A DNA stretch of 64,000 bases from Ardenticatenaceae bacterium (GTDB lineage Bacteria; Chloroflexota; Anaerolineae; Promineifilales; Promineifilaceae), in assembly GCA_020634495.1 (NCBI GenBank), contig JACKBR010000020.1, positions 25,892 through 89,891 on the forward strand, written 5' to 3'. Position numbers and translations under genes: made by a program. This document shows positions 1 through 9,555 of the stretch, one piece after another. The notes under the pieces were generated by a model that worked only from the letters and a program-made list of their open reading frames with translations, did no database searches and had not been told where the DNA came from. Numbering within the stretch: the first letter of the stretch is position 1; every line of letters starts with the position of its first letter.

Positions 1-93
1 AATTACCCAAGAGCAGCCACAGAGCTTTTAGAGATGGTCAAGATTTTTCAGCTTCTTGGTTTTCTCGTTGTTCTCTGTGGCTTTTGCGCCAGA
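1..93. repeat. Degenerate copy of the CACAGAG...CTCTGTGG intergenic repeat
   Basis: This stretch holds AGCCACAGAG near 15 and CTCTGTGGCT near 74, an inverted pair. It resembles the better preserved copies at 15237-15343 and 34969-35070. No gene is supported here. It lies downstream of the lamin-tail gene that ends at 94. Confidence 0.4.
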
Positions 94-2535
94 TTAAGGC
101 AAGCTGCCCGGATTGGGGAAAGGCCAGTCGCGGAAATCTACCGGGCAATCATTTGTATCTTGATATGGGGGGAAGCGCTCCAGGCTGTGATTACTGGCGC
201 TTACCGGGAGGCAGGCGACTACACCAGGGTAGCTGCCTGTGCCATAAGTTACTACATCGACAACCTGCCCGGTTGGATCGCGCAATAAGACTTCATCGCC
301 GCCGTTGGCTAATTGCAGCAGGGCGGCAGGATCGCCCCAGGCGGGATCGTCGATGAGATCGGGCACGGCCGTATTCGTTGACACAATCTCAAAATCAGGA
401 TTCTTATTATGCTGGGTAAAAAAGGCGGTCGCTGCGGTGGCCACCACAATGGTGCCGCCGGGCGCAATGGTGGTACCTGGCGGGAAGCGGCGCACATCCT
501 CAAAATCGCTGGCGTTGACGGCATCGCCCAGGCTGTAATTGCTTATATCGATGGGACTGTCTGTTGGGTTCACTAATTCGATGAATTCAGCATCATCGGC
601 CGCTCCCGGTGAATTGTAGAGAACCTCGCTGATGAGAACGTAATTTGCCGGGCCAACAAAATTGTTGAGGGCAACGGGCACAAAAATGGCCGCTCCCCAA
701 TCGCGCTGGAACATATTTGCCAGGTAAGCGTAGGCGTCATTGGATTGGACTTGCAGGGCCAATTCCCGGTTGCCTTTGCTAGACTGCTCGCTGCCGTTCA
801 GGCTGCCTACGTGCAGATAACCCTGTCCGCCAACGCGCACCAGCACCATTTTGTTGTGGATACCTAATCCAGCAGGATTGCTGGTTTTGCAGGCCAGGTC
901 GAGCGACTCGGCCTGCGCGATGCCGTTGATGTAGGCGCAGGCTGCGGTGTTGCTGGTGGCGTCGCCTGTGTCGAACAGGCTGTCGAGGAGGATTTGCACG
1001 GTGGCCCCTCGGCGGGCGGCAGCGATGTAGGCTTCTGTGCGCGGGCTGGGATCGTCGGTTGGATTTGAAGTTGAGGCTCCCCAGTACGGCCGTTCATCCA
1101 ATTGCTCTACCAAAACCACATCACCTGACCCGGCTTGCCCCACCAGTCCCAGCAGCGCATCGGTGTTGCGCAGGCTGTTTTCGGGTGAATGAACCAGCTC
1201 ATAGGCGAACGTGCCGTTGAAGGTAACGGCCGTTGGATGCCGCACCGTGTAGGTGATGCCCCCTGTTTCTAAAACAGGCACAAAGTTGGGGTCTGGCCCG
1301 CCAATGTAAGCTGTCCCGGTGATGTCTCTGTGGTTGGTCAGGTCGAAATCGACATCGAACAGGCCCTGCACATGGGCCACCACGCCGGGGGCATCGGTGA
1401 CCAGCACCACGCCGCGCCGCCCCCAGGTGCCATCGGCTTTGTTGTCGTTGGGCATGGAGTTGGGGCTGAGGTTCTCGCTGCTGATGACCACCTGCTGGCC
1501 ATCGATAAGAATAAATTTGGCGTGGAGAAAACGGTAGCGGTCGGCAATGTCTAGCGGGTCATCGTTGATCATAAACCAGCAGGTGCCGCCTGCGTTTTCA
1601 ATTTGCTGGCAAATATATTTTTCCTGTTCCGGCGGGCCGCCAATCGGATCGCCTTCCAGCAAAATGGTGACAGCTACGCCCCGGTTCAGGGCGGCAATCA
1701 GGTCGTTGGCGATGGCTATGTTTTCAAAGGTGAGGCTTTCGATGGCGATGCTGGTTTCGGCGGCATCCAGATGCAGTTTGAGGGTTTCGTAGGCGTTGTC
1801 GGGGGCAACGGCGATGGTGAGGGTGCCGGATTGGGTAAACTTGGCGGTTTGGAAGTAGGTGTCTAAATCCCAGCCGGGGTAGAGGACTTTACGGCCGTTT
1901 ATCTCATCTCCCGTACTTTGCGCCCAATCCGCGGCTGTGTCGGTGTCTGGCACGGGTAGCCCGCTGCTTTGGTCACGCATCCGGTACAAAATTTGCCCTT
2001 TTTCACCGAAGCCAGCGTAAGGCTCAACGGCCGTCCCGCTCCAGCCTGTTTGCCCGGTGTTGCCACCTTCATAAACCACCACATCAACAACGGCGCTCAA
2101 ATTATCAAACAATACCACCTCATCCCCAGTGTTTGTGTAGCCGGGCCACGAACCGGTTGTTTCGGGCACGCTGGGATGGGTATCTGCTGCTTCAAAATCG
2201 GGCAAAAAGCCAAACTGCCGGGCGAAGCCAGTTGCCTCGTTGGCAATCCAGATGGTTTCACCGGGGGCCAGCGTGACCCCGTTGGGCAAGGAGGTCGTGC
2301 CAGAAGCGCCATCGTTGAGCTGCCAGCTGCTGATGTTGACGGCCGTTCCCGACACATTAATTAAACGGACAGCTTCATCACTATCTGAATTATTGTCTTC
2401 AAACCCGTCGTAATAAACGGCATCGATGAGGATGGTTGTGCTGATAGCGCCGGAATGTGGAGCCAGGGTCGCCCACAAAACAAACATGGGGAATACGGCC
2501 GTTGCCAGCAAATACGCAATACGTTTCGTCATCAT
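94..2535 (-). CDS. Secreted lamin-tail / phospholipase D-like protein
   Basis: The product is 813 residues. The start is the ATG at 2535, preceded by AGGAGGGTA; a longer in-frame extension upstream lacks a ribosome site. An N-terminal signal peptide (MTKRIAYLL...) is followed by a lamin-tail domain (about 35-180), two phospholipase D-like halves (about 230-640) and a second lamin-tail domain at the C terminus. The first PLD half has an intact HxKxxxxD motif (HAKFILID). In the second, HNKMVLVR, the Asp is replaced by Arg. PLD folds cleave or transfer phosphodiesters, and lamin-tail domains often occur in secreted nucleases and surface proteins. I infer an extracellular or periplasmic phosphodiesterase or nuclease; the substrate is unknown. 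Confidence 0.8.
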   Translation of the reverse strand: MMTKRIAYLLATAVFPMFVLWATLAPHSGAISTTILIDAVYYDGFEDNNSDSDEAVRLINVSGTAVNISSWQLNDGASGTTSLPNGVTLAPGETIWIANEATGFARQFGFLPDFEAADTHPSVPETTGSWPGYTNTGDEVVLFDNLSAVVDVVVYEGGNTGQTGWSGTAVEPYAGFGEKGQILYRMRDQSSGLPVPDTDTAADWAQSTGDEINGRKVLYPGWDLDTYFQTAKFTQSGTLTIAVAPDNAYETLKLHLDAAETSIAIESLTFENIAIANDLIAALNRGVAVTILLEGDPIGGPPEQEKYICQQIENAGGTCWFMINDDPLDIADRYRFLHAKFILIDGQQVVISSENLSPNSMPNDNKADGTWGRRGVVLVTDAPGVVAHVQGLFDVDFDLTNHRDITGTAYIGGPDPNFVPVLETGGITYTVRHPTAVTFNGTFAYELVHSPENSLRNTDALLGLVGQAGSGDVVLVEQLDERPYWGASTSNPTDDPSPRTEAYIAAARRGATVQILLDSLFDTGDATSNTAACAYINGIAQAESLDLACKTSNPAGLGIHNKMVLVRVGGQGYLHVGSLNGSEQSSKGNRELALQVQSNDAYAYLANMFQRDWGAAIFVPVALNNFVGPANYVLISEVLYNSPGAADDAEFIELVNPTDSPIDISNYSLGDAVNASDFEDVRRFPPGTTIAPGGTIVVATAATAFFTQHNKNPDFEIVSTNTAVPDLIDDPAWGDPAALLQLANGGDEVLLRDPTGQVVDVVTYGTGSYPGVVACLPVSASNHSLERFPPYQDTNDCPVDFRDWPFPNPGSLP

Positions 2536-3001
2536 TACCCTCCTGGTTGATGATGGACGAGGGCGTTTGCCCTCAAAGTATAAACTTGGAACACAACAGT
2601 TGGGACACGAGAATGCCCGCAGCAAAAGTTTACCCGCAGGATCGCGGAGACGCAAAAATAGGAAACGGCCGTTTCCAATTTTCTCCTTTAGCGGGTAAAC
2701 TCATTGTAATAAAAGCGAAGATAGGCCCTCCCCAAAAGTGACACAAGCTTTGCCCTTTCTAGTCACATATCACTTTGCTGATTCGCCGAGATTCGCCAAG
2801 GGCGGCCATCCGCAGGTGGCTTCAGCCCTCGGCTAGTTTGTGGAAGCCCTTTCAGGGCTGATATGAGCCTCGAAGAGGCTTTCATATACTAGCCCAGTCC
2901 GTTTACGGCTGGGCGGATTCAAAAGTGATATGTAGCTAGTTGCACTTTTAGTTTACTTGTCGGGTCTTGGAATCTGCAAACATAGTGAAGTGAGCAAAAT
3001 C
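2536..3001. other. Intergenic gap with a folded repeat element
   Basis: This 466-base gap separates the divergent lamin-tail and P450 genes. Its right half is occupied by a nested inverted-repeat element (listed separately at 2765-2934). The left part holds the ribosome site of the lamin-tail gene and one ACGGCCGT palindrome near 2664. I see no convincing small gene. Confidence 0.5.
2765..2934. repeat. Nested inverted-repeat element (MITE/REP-like)
   Basis: The outer arms at about 2765-2787 and 2913-2934 (ACATATCACTTTG... and its imperfect reverse complement) enclose further hairpins. These include GGCTAGT/ACTAGCC, GAAGCCC/GGGCT and AGCCTCGAAGAGGCT. The whole 170 bases can fold into one branched structure. 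It carries no coding sequence, so a miniature non-autonomous element or REP-type structure is likely; a structured RNA is an alternative. Confidence 0.5.
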
Positions 3002-4222
3002 ATGACAGAACCAGTTGAACGCAAATACGAGCTGTACACCCAGGAAGCCAAAGCCAACGCCTACGAACTGTTTGCCAAAATGCGGCAAGAAAACCCCGTC
3101 CACTGCCAGCCGGGCATCGACGGCCAAACAATGATCTGGTTTGTCACCAGCTACGACGAAGTGGAGCAGGTGCTGCGTGATGATAAACATTTTGTCCGCG
3201 AAGCGCGCAACGCGCTGCCGCCGGAGCAGGTTTTTCAGCAAGACCCGCTGCAAGCGATGATGTCTAACCACATGCTAAACAAAGATTGGGACGATCATCG
3301 CCGGCTGCGCACGCTAGTGAGCCAGGCGTTTACCCCCCGGCGGATACAAACGCTGCGTCCGCGCATCCAAACCATTGCCCACGAACTGCTAGACGGCGTT
3401 GCCAGCCAGGGCAAAATGGACCTGATTGCCGATTATTCATTTCATCTGCCCACCATTGTCATTGCCGAAATGCTGGGCATTCCCGTTGAAGACCGGGAAA
3501 AGTTTAAGGTGTGGTCCAATGCAGCGCTCACGCCCACGCTGGATGATGAGAGCGTGGCAGAATTTATAAAGCTCATGCAAGAATTTATGGCTTACCTGAC
3601 CAATTTGTTTGCTGAACGGCGTAAAACGCCAGGGGATGATTTGCTGTCGGCCTTGCTTGAGGCAGAAGCCGATGGGGACAGCCTGAACGAGTCAGAGCTG
3701 TTTGCTATGCTCTTTTTGCTCATCATTGCCGGGCACGAGACGACGGTGAGCCTGATTGCCAACGCGATGGTGGCCTTGTGGCAGCACCCGGATCAGTTGG
3801 CGTTGTTGAAAAAGGAACCAGAGAGAATGAAAACGGCCGTTGAAGAATTCCTCCGCTACGACAACTCTGTAGAGCGGGCCTTCAACCGCTGGGTGGCCGA
3901 AGACGTGACCCTGGGCGACCAGTTTTTACCCAAAGGGTCATTGATCATTCCCATACTGGCCGCAGCCAACCACGATCCAGAAAAGTTTGCCCAACCGGAG
4001 CGGCTAGATATAAACCGCGAATCGAATAACCACCTGAGCTTTGGCAAGGGAGCGCATTACTGCCTGGGTGCGCCCCTGGCCCGGCTGGAAACAGAAATTG
4101 CTCTAAACACCCTTTTGGAACGGTTGCCCAACATTCAAATGAGCATTCCCTTCAGCGAGCTGCGCTGGCGGCTCAGCCCCGGCTTCCGCACCCTGGAGGC
4201 GCTGCCGGTGCAGTGGGAATGA
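3002..4222 (+). CDS. Cytochrome P450
   Basis: The 406-residue product is typical in length for soluble bacterial P450s. The heme-binding signature FGKGAHYCLG places the thiolate ligand at Cys354. The I-helix oxygen-activation motif AGHETT is at 243-248 and the ExxR motif is EFLR at 282-285. P450s insert oxygen into unactivated C-H bonds using electrons from a ferredoxin/reductase pair, none of which is encoded nearby. I chose the ATG at 3002 because the upstream extension to 2957 does not look like P450 sequence; the ribosome site is weak. CYP107/CYP102-type family membership cannot be fixed by eye. The substrate is unknown. Confidence 0.93.
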   Translation: MTEPVERKYELYTQEAKANAYELFAKMRQENPVHCQPGIDGQTMIWFVTSYDEVEQVLRDDKHFVREARNALPPEQVFQQDPLQAMMSNHMLNKDWDDHRRLRTLVSQAFTPRRIQTLRPRIQTIAHELLDGVASQGKMDLIADYSFHLPTIVIAEMLGIPVEDREKFKVWSNAALTPTLDDESVAEFIKLMQEFMAYLTNLFAERRKTPGDDLLSALLEAEADGDSLNESELFAMLFLLIIAGHETTVSLIANAMVALWQHPDQLALLKKEPERMKTAVEEFLRYDNSVERAFNRWVAEDVTLGDQFLPKGSLIIPILAAANHDPEKFAQPERLDINRESNNHLSFGKGAHYCLGAPLARLETEIALNTLLERLPNIQMSIPFSELRWRLSPGFRTLEALPVQWE

Positions 4223-4250
4223 CCCCGCATAAAGGCCAGGGTTCCCACTG

Positions 4251-5819
4251 CTACCAGCCCTTGCCAGCCGCCTGCTCCAGCGTGTTGATTGTTTTCTTGT
4301 AGAGGTTTGCCGCCTTTTGGGGACTATCCCCAATGCAAACCATGCCAAATTTGCCAAATTCTGAGACAGCGCCCATCAGATGAAACACAACGCCCTGTTG
4401 GGTCGCGGCATTAAAATGCAGCCCGTTGTAAACAGCCAAATCCACCAGATCATCAGGGGAAAGCCCCAGGTAGGCAGTGCTGTACACATTGTCAGAGGCA
4501 TAGTAGTAGCGTGGCTGGGCCATTGGCGTGTAATATTGCCCCTCGCCCACATCGTAGATGCCATTGGTGAGAAATTGCAGCATGAGGAAGGGATGGGTTG
4601 TGCCACCTTTGCGTAGATTTATCTCGATGGCGTAATGCTGCCAACTGTCGCCCTCTTTTACCGAAATGAAGTCTACGGCAAAACGGCCGATTACCCCGCG
4701 CTTCTTCAAAACATCCCCAATCCGCTTGCCCGCCGCCTGAATTTCTAGCCGGTACTCGGCATCGGCCGGGAAGGTACAGCCCAAGAAGATTTGCCCCGTT
4801 GGCCCACCCAAAACCTGGTCATGGGTGGAAATGATTTCAGTTTTAGCCAAGGGGTTGATGCGGCATTGTACAGAGGGGGATCGTTTGTCCTGTCCATCGA
4901 TCCAGCTCTCTACAACACCGCCCATCCGGTTAAATTTTTTCTGAAATTTTTCCCAGGTTTCATTAGCCGCTTCAAAGCGAATGCGGTTGGGCAGCTCTGA
5001 TGCGATCCAGCGGCGCAAACCGCCATTAATGGCGCAGCCTTCGTAAGAAAAGACGGCATTGCCTTCGCCAGAAAAGCCATCGTTGAGCTTCACCACGGCG
5101 CGACGCAGGCCTGGTTGGGATTCTTTTAAGTTGGTTAGGGCTTCCACAATCTCGTGTACATCGTGCAGGTGTTCAAACCCTTTGGGTACAGCCACGCCCG
5201 CTTCCTGGAACACTTTACGGCCGTAACTCTTCGATCCCCAATGCGTTAAGGCCGGGTCGCAAGCGTAAAGCGGGGCATTCAACGCCACAGCCAGCGTGCG
5301 CTCCAGCGGCGTGGTGTTGAAGCAGGTAATATGAGCAACTTCCGGGTTGGGAATGGCCGCCTGAATGCGAGACAACAGCCGGGGACGCTGCAAGATTTTT
5401 TCTGAAAGCGGAATAATGGAACTGTCGTGGCAGCTCAACAGCGTCAGCCTGCGCCGTGCATGTCGTTCTGGAATGCCGGGGAGCAGGTGCAAATAATAAT
5501 CAATAATGGCCTCGTGGATGGGCTGGCTGGTGATGTAAATAAGCTTGGTGCGCGGCAGTTGCAGCAGCATCAGCAGGCAAAGCAGCCGCTCTTCATAATG
5601 GTGAATGCCCGAAATCTTGCTAAGCTCTTGCGGGTCCATCGACAGGCTTGGCACCACAACTACGGTTCGTTCAGCCAGCGGATCAGGAAAGATGTTTTCA
5701 AAAAGCGGGGCCATCCGCTTCTGGATTTTGGCAAACTTTTCTTCAATTGTTAGGTTAAAAACTGGATCAGAAAGTGGGTTGATGCCATTTGTGGGAAAAT
5801 TAAGTGGGTCATTTAACAT
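4251..5819 (-). CDS. PGM1-like ATP-grasp peptide ligase
   Basis: The 522-residue protein resembles the peptide ligase PGM1-related family, named after the pheganomycin ligase that joins a nonproteinogenic amino acid to ribosomal peptides. An N-terminal Rossmann-like region (about 1-190) precedes an ATP-grasp region (RRAVVKLNDGFSGEGNAVF, then IEINLRKGGTTHPFL) and a C-terminal segment of about 90 residues. The start at 5819 has AAGGA seven bases upstream and lies four bases after the stop of the permease-UspA gene, so the two form one operon. ATP-grasp ligases couple a carboxylate to an amine through an acyl phosphate. The substrate here is unknown. The IEINLRKGGTTHP string is the family hallmark I rely on most. 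Confidence 0.75.
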   Translation of the reverse strand: MLNDPLNFPTNGINPLSDPVFNLTIEEKFAKIQKRMAPLFENIFPDPLAERTVVVVPSLSMDPQELSKISGIHHYEERLLCLLMLLQLPRTKLIYITSQPIHEAIIDYYLHLLPGIPERHARRRLTLLSCHDSSIIPLSEKILQRPRLLSRIQAAIPNPEVAHITCFNTTPLERTLAVALNAPLYACDPALTHWGSKSYGRKVFQEAGVAVPKGFEHLHDVHEIVEALTNLKESQPGLRRAVVKLNDGFSGEGNAVFSYEGCAINGGLRRWIASELPNRIRFEAANETWEKFQKKFNRMGGVVESWIDGQDKRSPSVQCRINPLAKTEIISTHDQVLGGPTGQIFLGCTFPADAEYRLEIQAAGKRIGDVLKKRGVIGRFAVDFISVKEGDSWQHYAIEINLRKGGTTHPFLMLQFLTNGIYDVGEGQYYTPMAQPRYYYASDNVYSTAYLGLSPDDLVDLAVYNGLHFNAATQQGVVFHLMGAVSEFGKFGMVCIGDSPQKAANLYKKTINTLEQAAGKGW

Positions 5820-5823
5820 GCGT

Positions 5824-8064
5824 TTATCCTTCTTTGCCAGATATTCTTTTCTCATGGATGGGAACCAGGAATACCGGACAGCTTGCTTGTCGGACAACAT
5901 CATCGGCGACGCTGCCCAGTAAGAGACGTTGCCAACCACCTCGCCCGTGGGTCGCTAGCATAATGAGATCTATGTTTTCTGCCTGGCTCAGCTGTATGAC
6001 GGTATTGGCTGGGTCATGGCCAGTATAATGGGCCTGGGCGACAACACCTTGGTTGCCGCAAAATTCGACCATGCTTTCAAGATAATGCTGCATTTGCAGC
6101 CCCAATGCTTCTTGGGAATTGGGCTGCGGCACGCTGAGTAAAAAAAGTTGGCTGCTAAATTTTTGGGCGATGGGGAGCATGTAGGGTAAGACACGCTCGG
6201 CATATTTAGAGCCATCGAGTGTAACCAAAATTTTATTGAACTGGGTGGGTACGGCCGTTTCTTCTTCCCACTTGAGCAGCAATACCGGACGGGTAAGCTG
6301 CTGCACCAACTGCCCGGCCACGCTGCCCAACAGCAGGCGCTTCACCCCAGAACGGCCGTGGGTAGACATGATGATGAGATCAACATTGTTGGCAGCCGCC
6401 ATTTGCTGAATGGTGGCGGCAACCGGCCCCGGCTGGCACTCTGTTTGAATACTGTTTGCCCCATTTTGCCAACGGGCTGCCAGGGTATCCAGGTACACTT
6501 TTTGCGATGGTTCTGCTACGGAGATGAGCGTGAGCGGCGTTTTGAACAGTTTAGAAAATGTGCTCGCCACCGGCAGCACGCCCTCTGCCAGGGGAGACCC
6601 ATCTAGCGGTACCAAAATATGATTTGGGGGGCGCACTTCGTTAAACCCCTGACCGATGTCTGGCGTTGCCAGGGCAGACCGCCCAGCAATAAGTTGGCCC
6701 AGGCGTTCTTCAATGGCCGTTGGCTTGCCCAAATGAATACGGAAGTAGCTAAAGATGGCGTACAGCAGCGGCAAAAAGAGCAGGTACGTCCACGCGCCTT
6801 CAAAAAAACGTTCTTCAAAAATGATGATGGTGGCCCCTGTGGTCAGGATTGAAGCGAGGATGGTGCCCAGCAAAACGGCCGTTTGACTCACAGAAAAGGT
6901 TTGCCGAAGCTGGCGCAGCAGCCGTTTGCTGGCGGCCCAGCCCGTCATGCTGAGCAAAATAAACACCCCGGCGGCGTAAATGGCCAGGTACGTTTCTTCA
7001 TGCGTGCCAAAAGCCACAAAGCACAAAATCGCCAGCCCCACCTCTAACCACACCGGCTTATCGGCCACGCCAAATTGGTTGCGTTTGCCCATGAATTTAG
7101 GCAGGTAGTGGCGAAAACGCAGCCCCACAAACAAGTTTTGCAGCCCCTGGGCGCTGGCGGCTGAGGCCGAGAGCAGCACAGCCACACCTATCAGCGTGCC
7201 GACAAACGGCAGCGGCGTGGGCAGCAGCTGATCCATTGTTTGCGTAAAAACAGACACTTCGGCATTGGTCGGGTCGGCCAGTTGATAAATGATGGGGCCG
7301 ACGATGAGCATGGCAACGGCCGTTGTGCCCATGATAATGAGCAGACTGCCAAACGCTTTACGGCTCTTTTCCACGGGCGAGCCATCATAAGCGGCCACCA
7401 AATTGGCAAAAACCTCAATCCCCGTCATCACCGCCAAAATGCGGGCAAACCCGCCAAACGTAAAGTGCAAATATTCCCCAGAAAACGCCTGCCAATTAAT
7501 GGTGGGCAGATGAAACCCATATTGCCAAATGGTGGCAAAAACCATCACCCACAGCAGCAGCAAGACCGCCCCGGTGGCTGGCCCAAAAGCTGCCGCCGCC
7601 ACCTTTGGCCCCCGGTTCACCAGCCAGCCCGTCAGCACGCTCAAGGCAATGGCCACAAAAACACGCCCTTGCAGCCCCAAAAACTGCTCATTCAAAATTG
7701 GGAACCGGTCGGCAATGAAGGTGACCAAAGCCGCCATGCTGACCAAAAAGGTAAGCGTATACTCAATAAACGTAATGCCCGCATTCAGCTTCACCGCCCA
7801 ACTGCCAAACTCTTCTTCGCTCAAGCCACTGCCGCCGCTGCCATCGGTGACCCAAAGCATGACCAGCCGGTACATGGCCGAAACCATCGCAATGGTAAAG
7901 ACCACCAGCCAAACACTAGCGCCAAACGTAACCTGGGCTACGCCTGCAACCACAATCAATTTAAGAAAAGGACCAAAAATATAGAGTGGTGAGGTAGCGG
8001 GATCGCCGCCACCAGCTAAGGCACCTTCAAAGGCGTTGGATAGTTTGCGGGAAACGTGGGCCAT
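5824..8064 (-). CDS. APC-superfamily permease fused to two UspA domains
   Basis: The 746-residue product has about twelve hydrophobic segments in residues 1-470 that resemble amino acid/polyamine/cation permeases. Two universal-stress domains follow, at about 490-615 and 625-740. Each Usp domain has the VPLDGS or VTLDGS start and an ATP-binding signature (STHGRSGVKRLLLGSVA; ATHGRGGWQRLLLGSVA). Such fusions are thought to tune transport by nucleotide binding. The start at 8064 follows CCAGGAG. The downstream PGM1-like ligase begins four bases after the stop. The pair may link uptake or export of an amino compound to its ligation, which is inference from context only. Confidence 0.85.
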   Translation of the reverse strand: MAHVSRKLSNAFEGALAGGGDPATSPLYIFGPFLKLIVVAGVAQVTFGASVWLVVFTIAMVSAMYRLVMLWVTDGSGGSGLSEEEFGSWAVKLNAGITFIEYTLTFLVSMAALVTFIADRFPILNEQFLGLQGRVFVAIALSVLTGWLVNRGPKVAAAAFGPATGAVLLLLWVMVFATIWQYGFHLPTINWQAFSGEYLHFTFGGFARILAVMTGIEVFANLVAAYDGSPVEKSRKAFGSLLIIMGTTAVAMLIVGPIIYQLADPTNAEVSVFTQTMDQLLPTPLPFVGTLIGVAVLLSASAASAQGLQNLFVGLRFRHYLPKFMGKRNQFGVADKPVWLEVGLAILCFVAFGTHEETYLAIYAAGVFILLSMTGWAASKRLLRQLRQTFSVSQTAVLLGTILASILTTGATIIIFEERFFEGAWTYLLFLPLLYAIFSYFRIHLGKPTAIEERLGQLIAGRSALATPDIGQGFNEVRPPNHILVPLDGSPLAEGVLPVASTFSKLFKTPLTLISVAEPSQKVYLDTLAARWQNGANSIQTECQPGPVAATIQQMAAANNVDLIIMSTHGRSGVKRLLLGSVAGQLVQQLTRPVLLLKWEEETAVPTQFNKILVTLDGSKYAERVLPYMLPIAQKFSSQLFLLSVPQPNSQEALGLQMQHYLESMVEFCGNQGVVAQAHYTGHDPANTVIQLSQAENIDLIMLATHGRGGWQRLLLGSVADDVVRQASCPVFLVPIHEKRISGKEG

Positions 8065-8336
8065 TACAGCAAACTCCTGGATCGGATCTGGCTAAAAGGC
8101 AAAACAGCTCGTTGTGGGCAAACGAGCCAACTCATCGCAAATATGTTTTGCGATGAATGAAAAATTCACTTTTTAATGATAAGGAATTCTAATAACGAGT
8201 ATGTGAATTTCAGTATGAAGGAGTGGGGTAAGATGCCGAAGTGACAAATAGCCCTAGATAAATAGGAAGAAAGTCATGGATAACCCAAAAAACAGCGAAT
8301 TTGGGCTATTTGTGGAGAAAAACACAAATGGTTTTC
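8065..8336. other. Intergenic gap with inverted repeats
   Basis: The gap holds a small hairpin TCGCAAA/TTTGCGA near 8135-8153. It also has a 10-base inverted repeat CAAATAGCCC (8245-8254) / GGGCTATTTG (8303-8312) with nested CCCAAA/TTTGGG. The second structure lies just downstream of the methyltransferase stop and could end its transcript. No gene is seen. Confidence 0.45.
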
Positions 8337-9473
8337 CTAATCGTTGGGCGGTTTGTCCCCATGATATTGATAATAATTGGTTTGTATGGTGCCATTGTAT
8401 AGCTTGCGTATTCGGTTGGGTTGGGCGCGTTTAAAGTAATCGGGGAATTTGTCATCCGCCGTGAGGACGTAGATAGACCAGCCACTTTTTTTGCGGAACA
8501 TTTTGTTCAGGGCAATGTAAATGGCATTGAGATCGCGGTACTCCGCCAGGCGAATTCCATAGGGTGGATTGGTAATGACAATGCCATATTGCTGATCGAT
8601 CCACAACTTTTTTACATCTTTCACTTCAAACTGAATGTCATCGGCAACGGCCGCTTTGGCTGCGTTGCTGCGGGCAATTTCTATGCTGGTGGGATCGCTG
8701 TCGCTGCCTTGCAGTTGGAGGGTGCCACTGGGCAGGATGGCCTTGTGCGCTTCCTGGCGGGCGTTGGTCCAGGCTGCGGCGGGGATGGCGGGCCAGCCTT
8801 CGGCGGCAAATGTGCGGTGCAGCCCTGGGGCAATGTTGCGCCCCAGCAGCGCTGCTTCAATCAAAATGGTGCCAGAGCCGCACATGGGGTCCAGCAGCAG
8901 GCGGTCTGGCTGCCAGTAACTGAGCATCACCAGCCCGGCGGCAAAGGTTTCTTTGAGCGGGGCTTCGCCTGCTTCTTGGCGGTAGCCGCGCTTGTGCAGC
9001 CCCACGCCGGAGGTGTCTAGGGTGAGCAGGGCGTTGTTGCGCACCAGGGCCAGCTGAATGGTGAATTCGGCTCCGGTTTCGGGGAACCAGTCGAGCTGGT
9101 AGGCGGTTTTGAGCCGCTCGACGACCGCTTTTTTGACGAGGGATTGGCAGCTTCGGGCGCTTTTGAGGGCAGATTTATGTGATTTGGCATGTACCGTAAA
9201 TTGGCCATCGGGCGTGATCCACGCTTCCCAGGGCAGCGCTTTGGTTTGTTCAAACAGGTCATCAAAGGTGTGGGCCGGGAATTCGGCAATTTTGAGCAGC
9301 ACTCGGTCGGCGCAGCGCAGCCACAGGTTGGCTTTGGGGATGTCGGTGATGTCGGCGGTGAATTCGATACGGCCGTCTGACACCACAATCTCAGCAAAGC
9401 CCAAAGCCTGAACTTCCTGCTTCACAATCATTTCCAGGCCAAATTTGGCGGTGGCGATGAGGGTAACTTTCAT
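8337..9473 (-). CDS. THUMP-domain class I RNA methyltransferase (RlmL/Trm14-like)
   Basis: The 378-residue protein has an N-terminal ferredoxin-like/THUMP RNA-binding part (about 1-155) and a class I SAM methyltransferase domain (about 165-375). The SAM-binding loop is LLDPMCGSGTILIEAALL, and the catalytic NPPY motif is TNPPYGIRLAEY, typical of N2-guanine methyltransferases acting on 23S rRNA or tRNA. The length matches the YpsC/Trm14 group rather than full-length RlmL fusions. The exact target base cannot be told from the sequence. Confidence 0.9.
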   Translation of the reverse strand: MKVTLIATAKFGLEMIVKQEVQALGFAEIVVSDGRIEFTADITDIPKANLWLRCADRVLLKIAEFPAHTFDDLFEQTKALPWEAWITPDGQFTVHAKSHKSALKSARSCQSLVKKAVVERLKTAYQLDWFPETGAEFTIQLALVRNNALLTLDTSGVGLHKRGYRQEAGEAPLKETFAAGLVMLSYWQPDRLLLDPMCGSGTILIEAALLGRNIAPGLHRTFAAEGWPAIPAAAWTNARQEAHKAILPSGTLQLQGSDSDPTSIEIARSNAAKAAVADDIQFEVKDVKKLWIDQQYGIVITNPPYGIRLAEYRDLNAIYIALNKMFRKKSGWSIYVLTADDKFPDYFKRAQPNRIRKLYNGTIQTNYYQYHGDKPPND

Positions 9474-9555
9474 GAGTCTATTTTCAGTATTCAGTAATCA
9501 GTGAGTCAGTATTCAGTTAACTGATTACTGCCCTACTGTTCACTGATTACTGACC
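9474..9555. repeat. CAGTAATCAGT-type short intergenic repeat
   Basis: Repeated CAGTAATCAGT/ACTGATTACTG units, direct and inverted, fill this boundary and run into the end of the PatB-like gene. Related strings occur at 11595-11645 and 38824-38875. They look like a genome-wide family of short boundary repeats. Confidence 0.5.

Noticed and set aside
7240..7992. 250-residue plus-strand ORF
   Set aside because: It is antisense to the permease membrane domain, and its His/Lys/Gln-rich composition is a mirror of hydrophobic codons.
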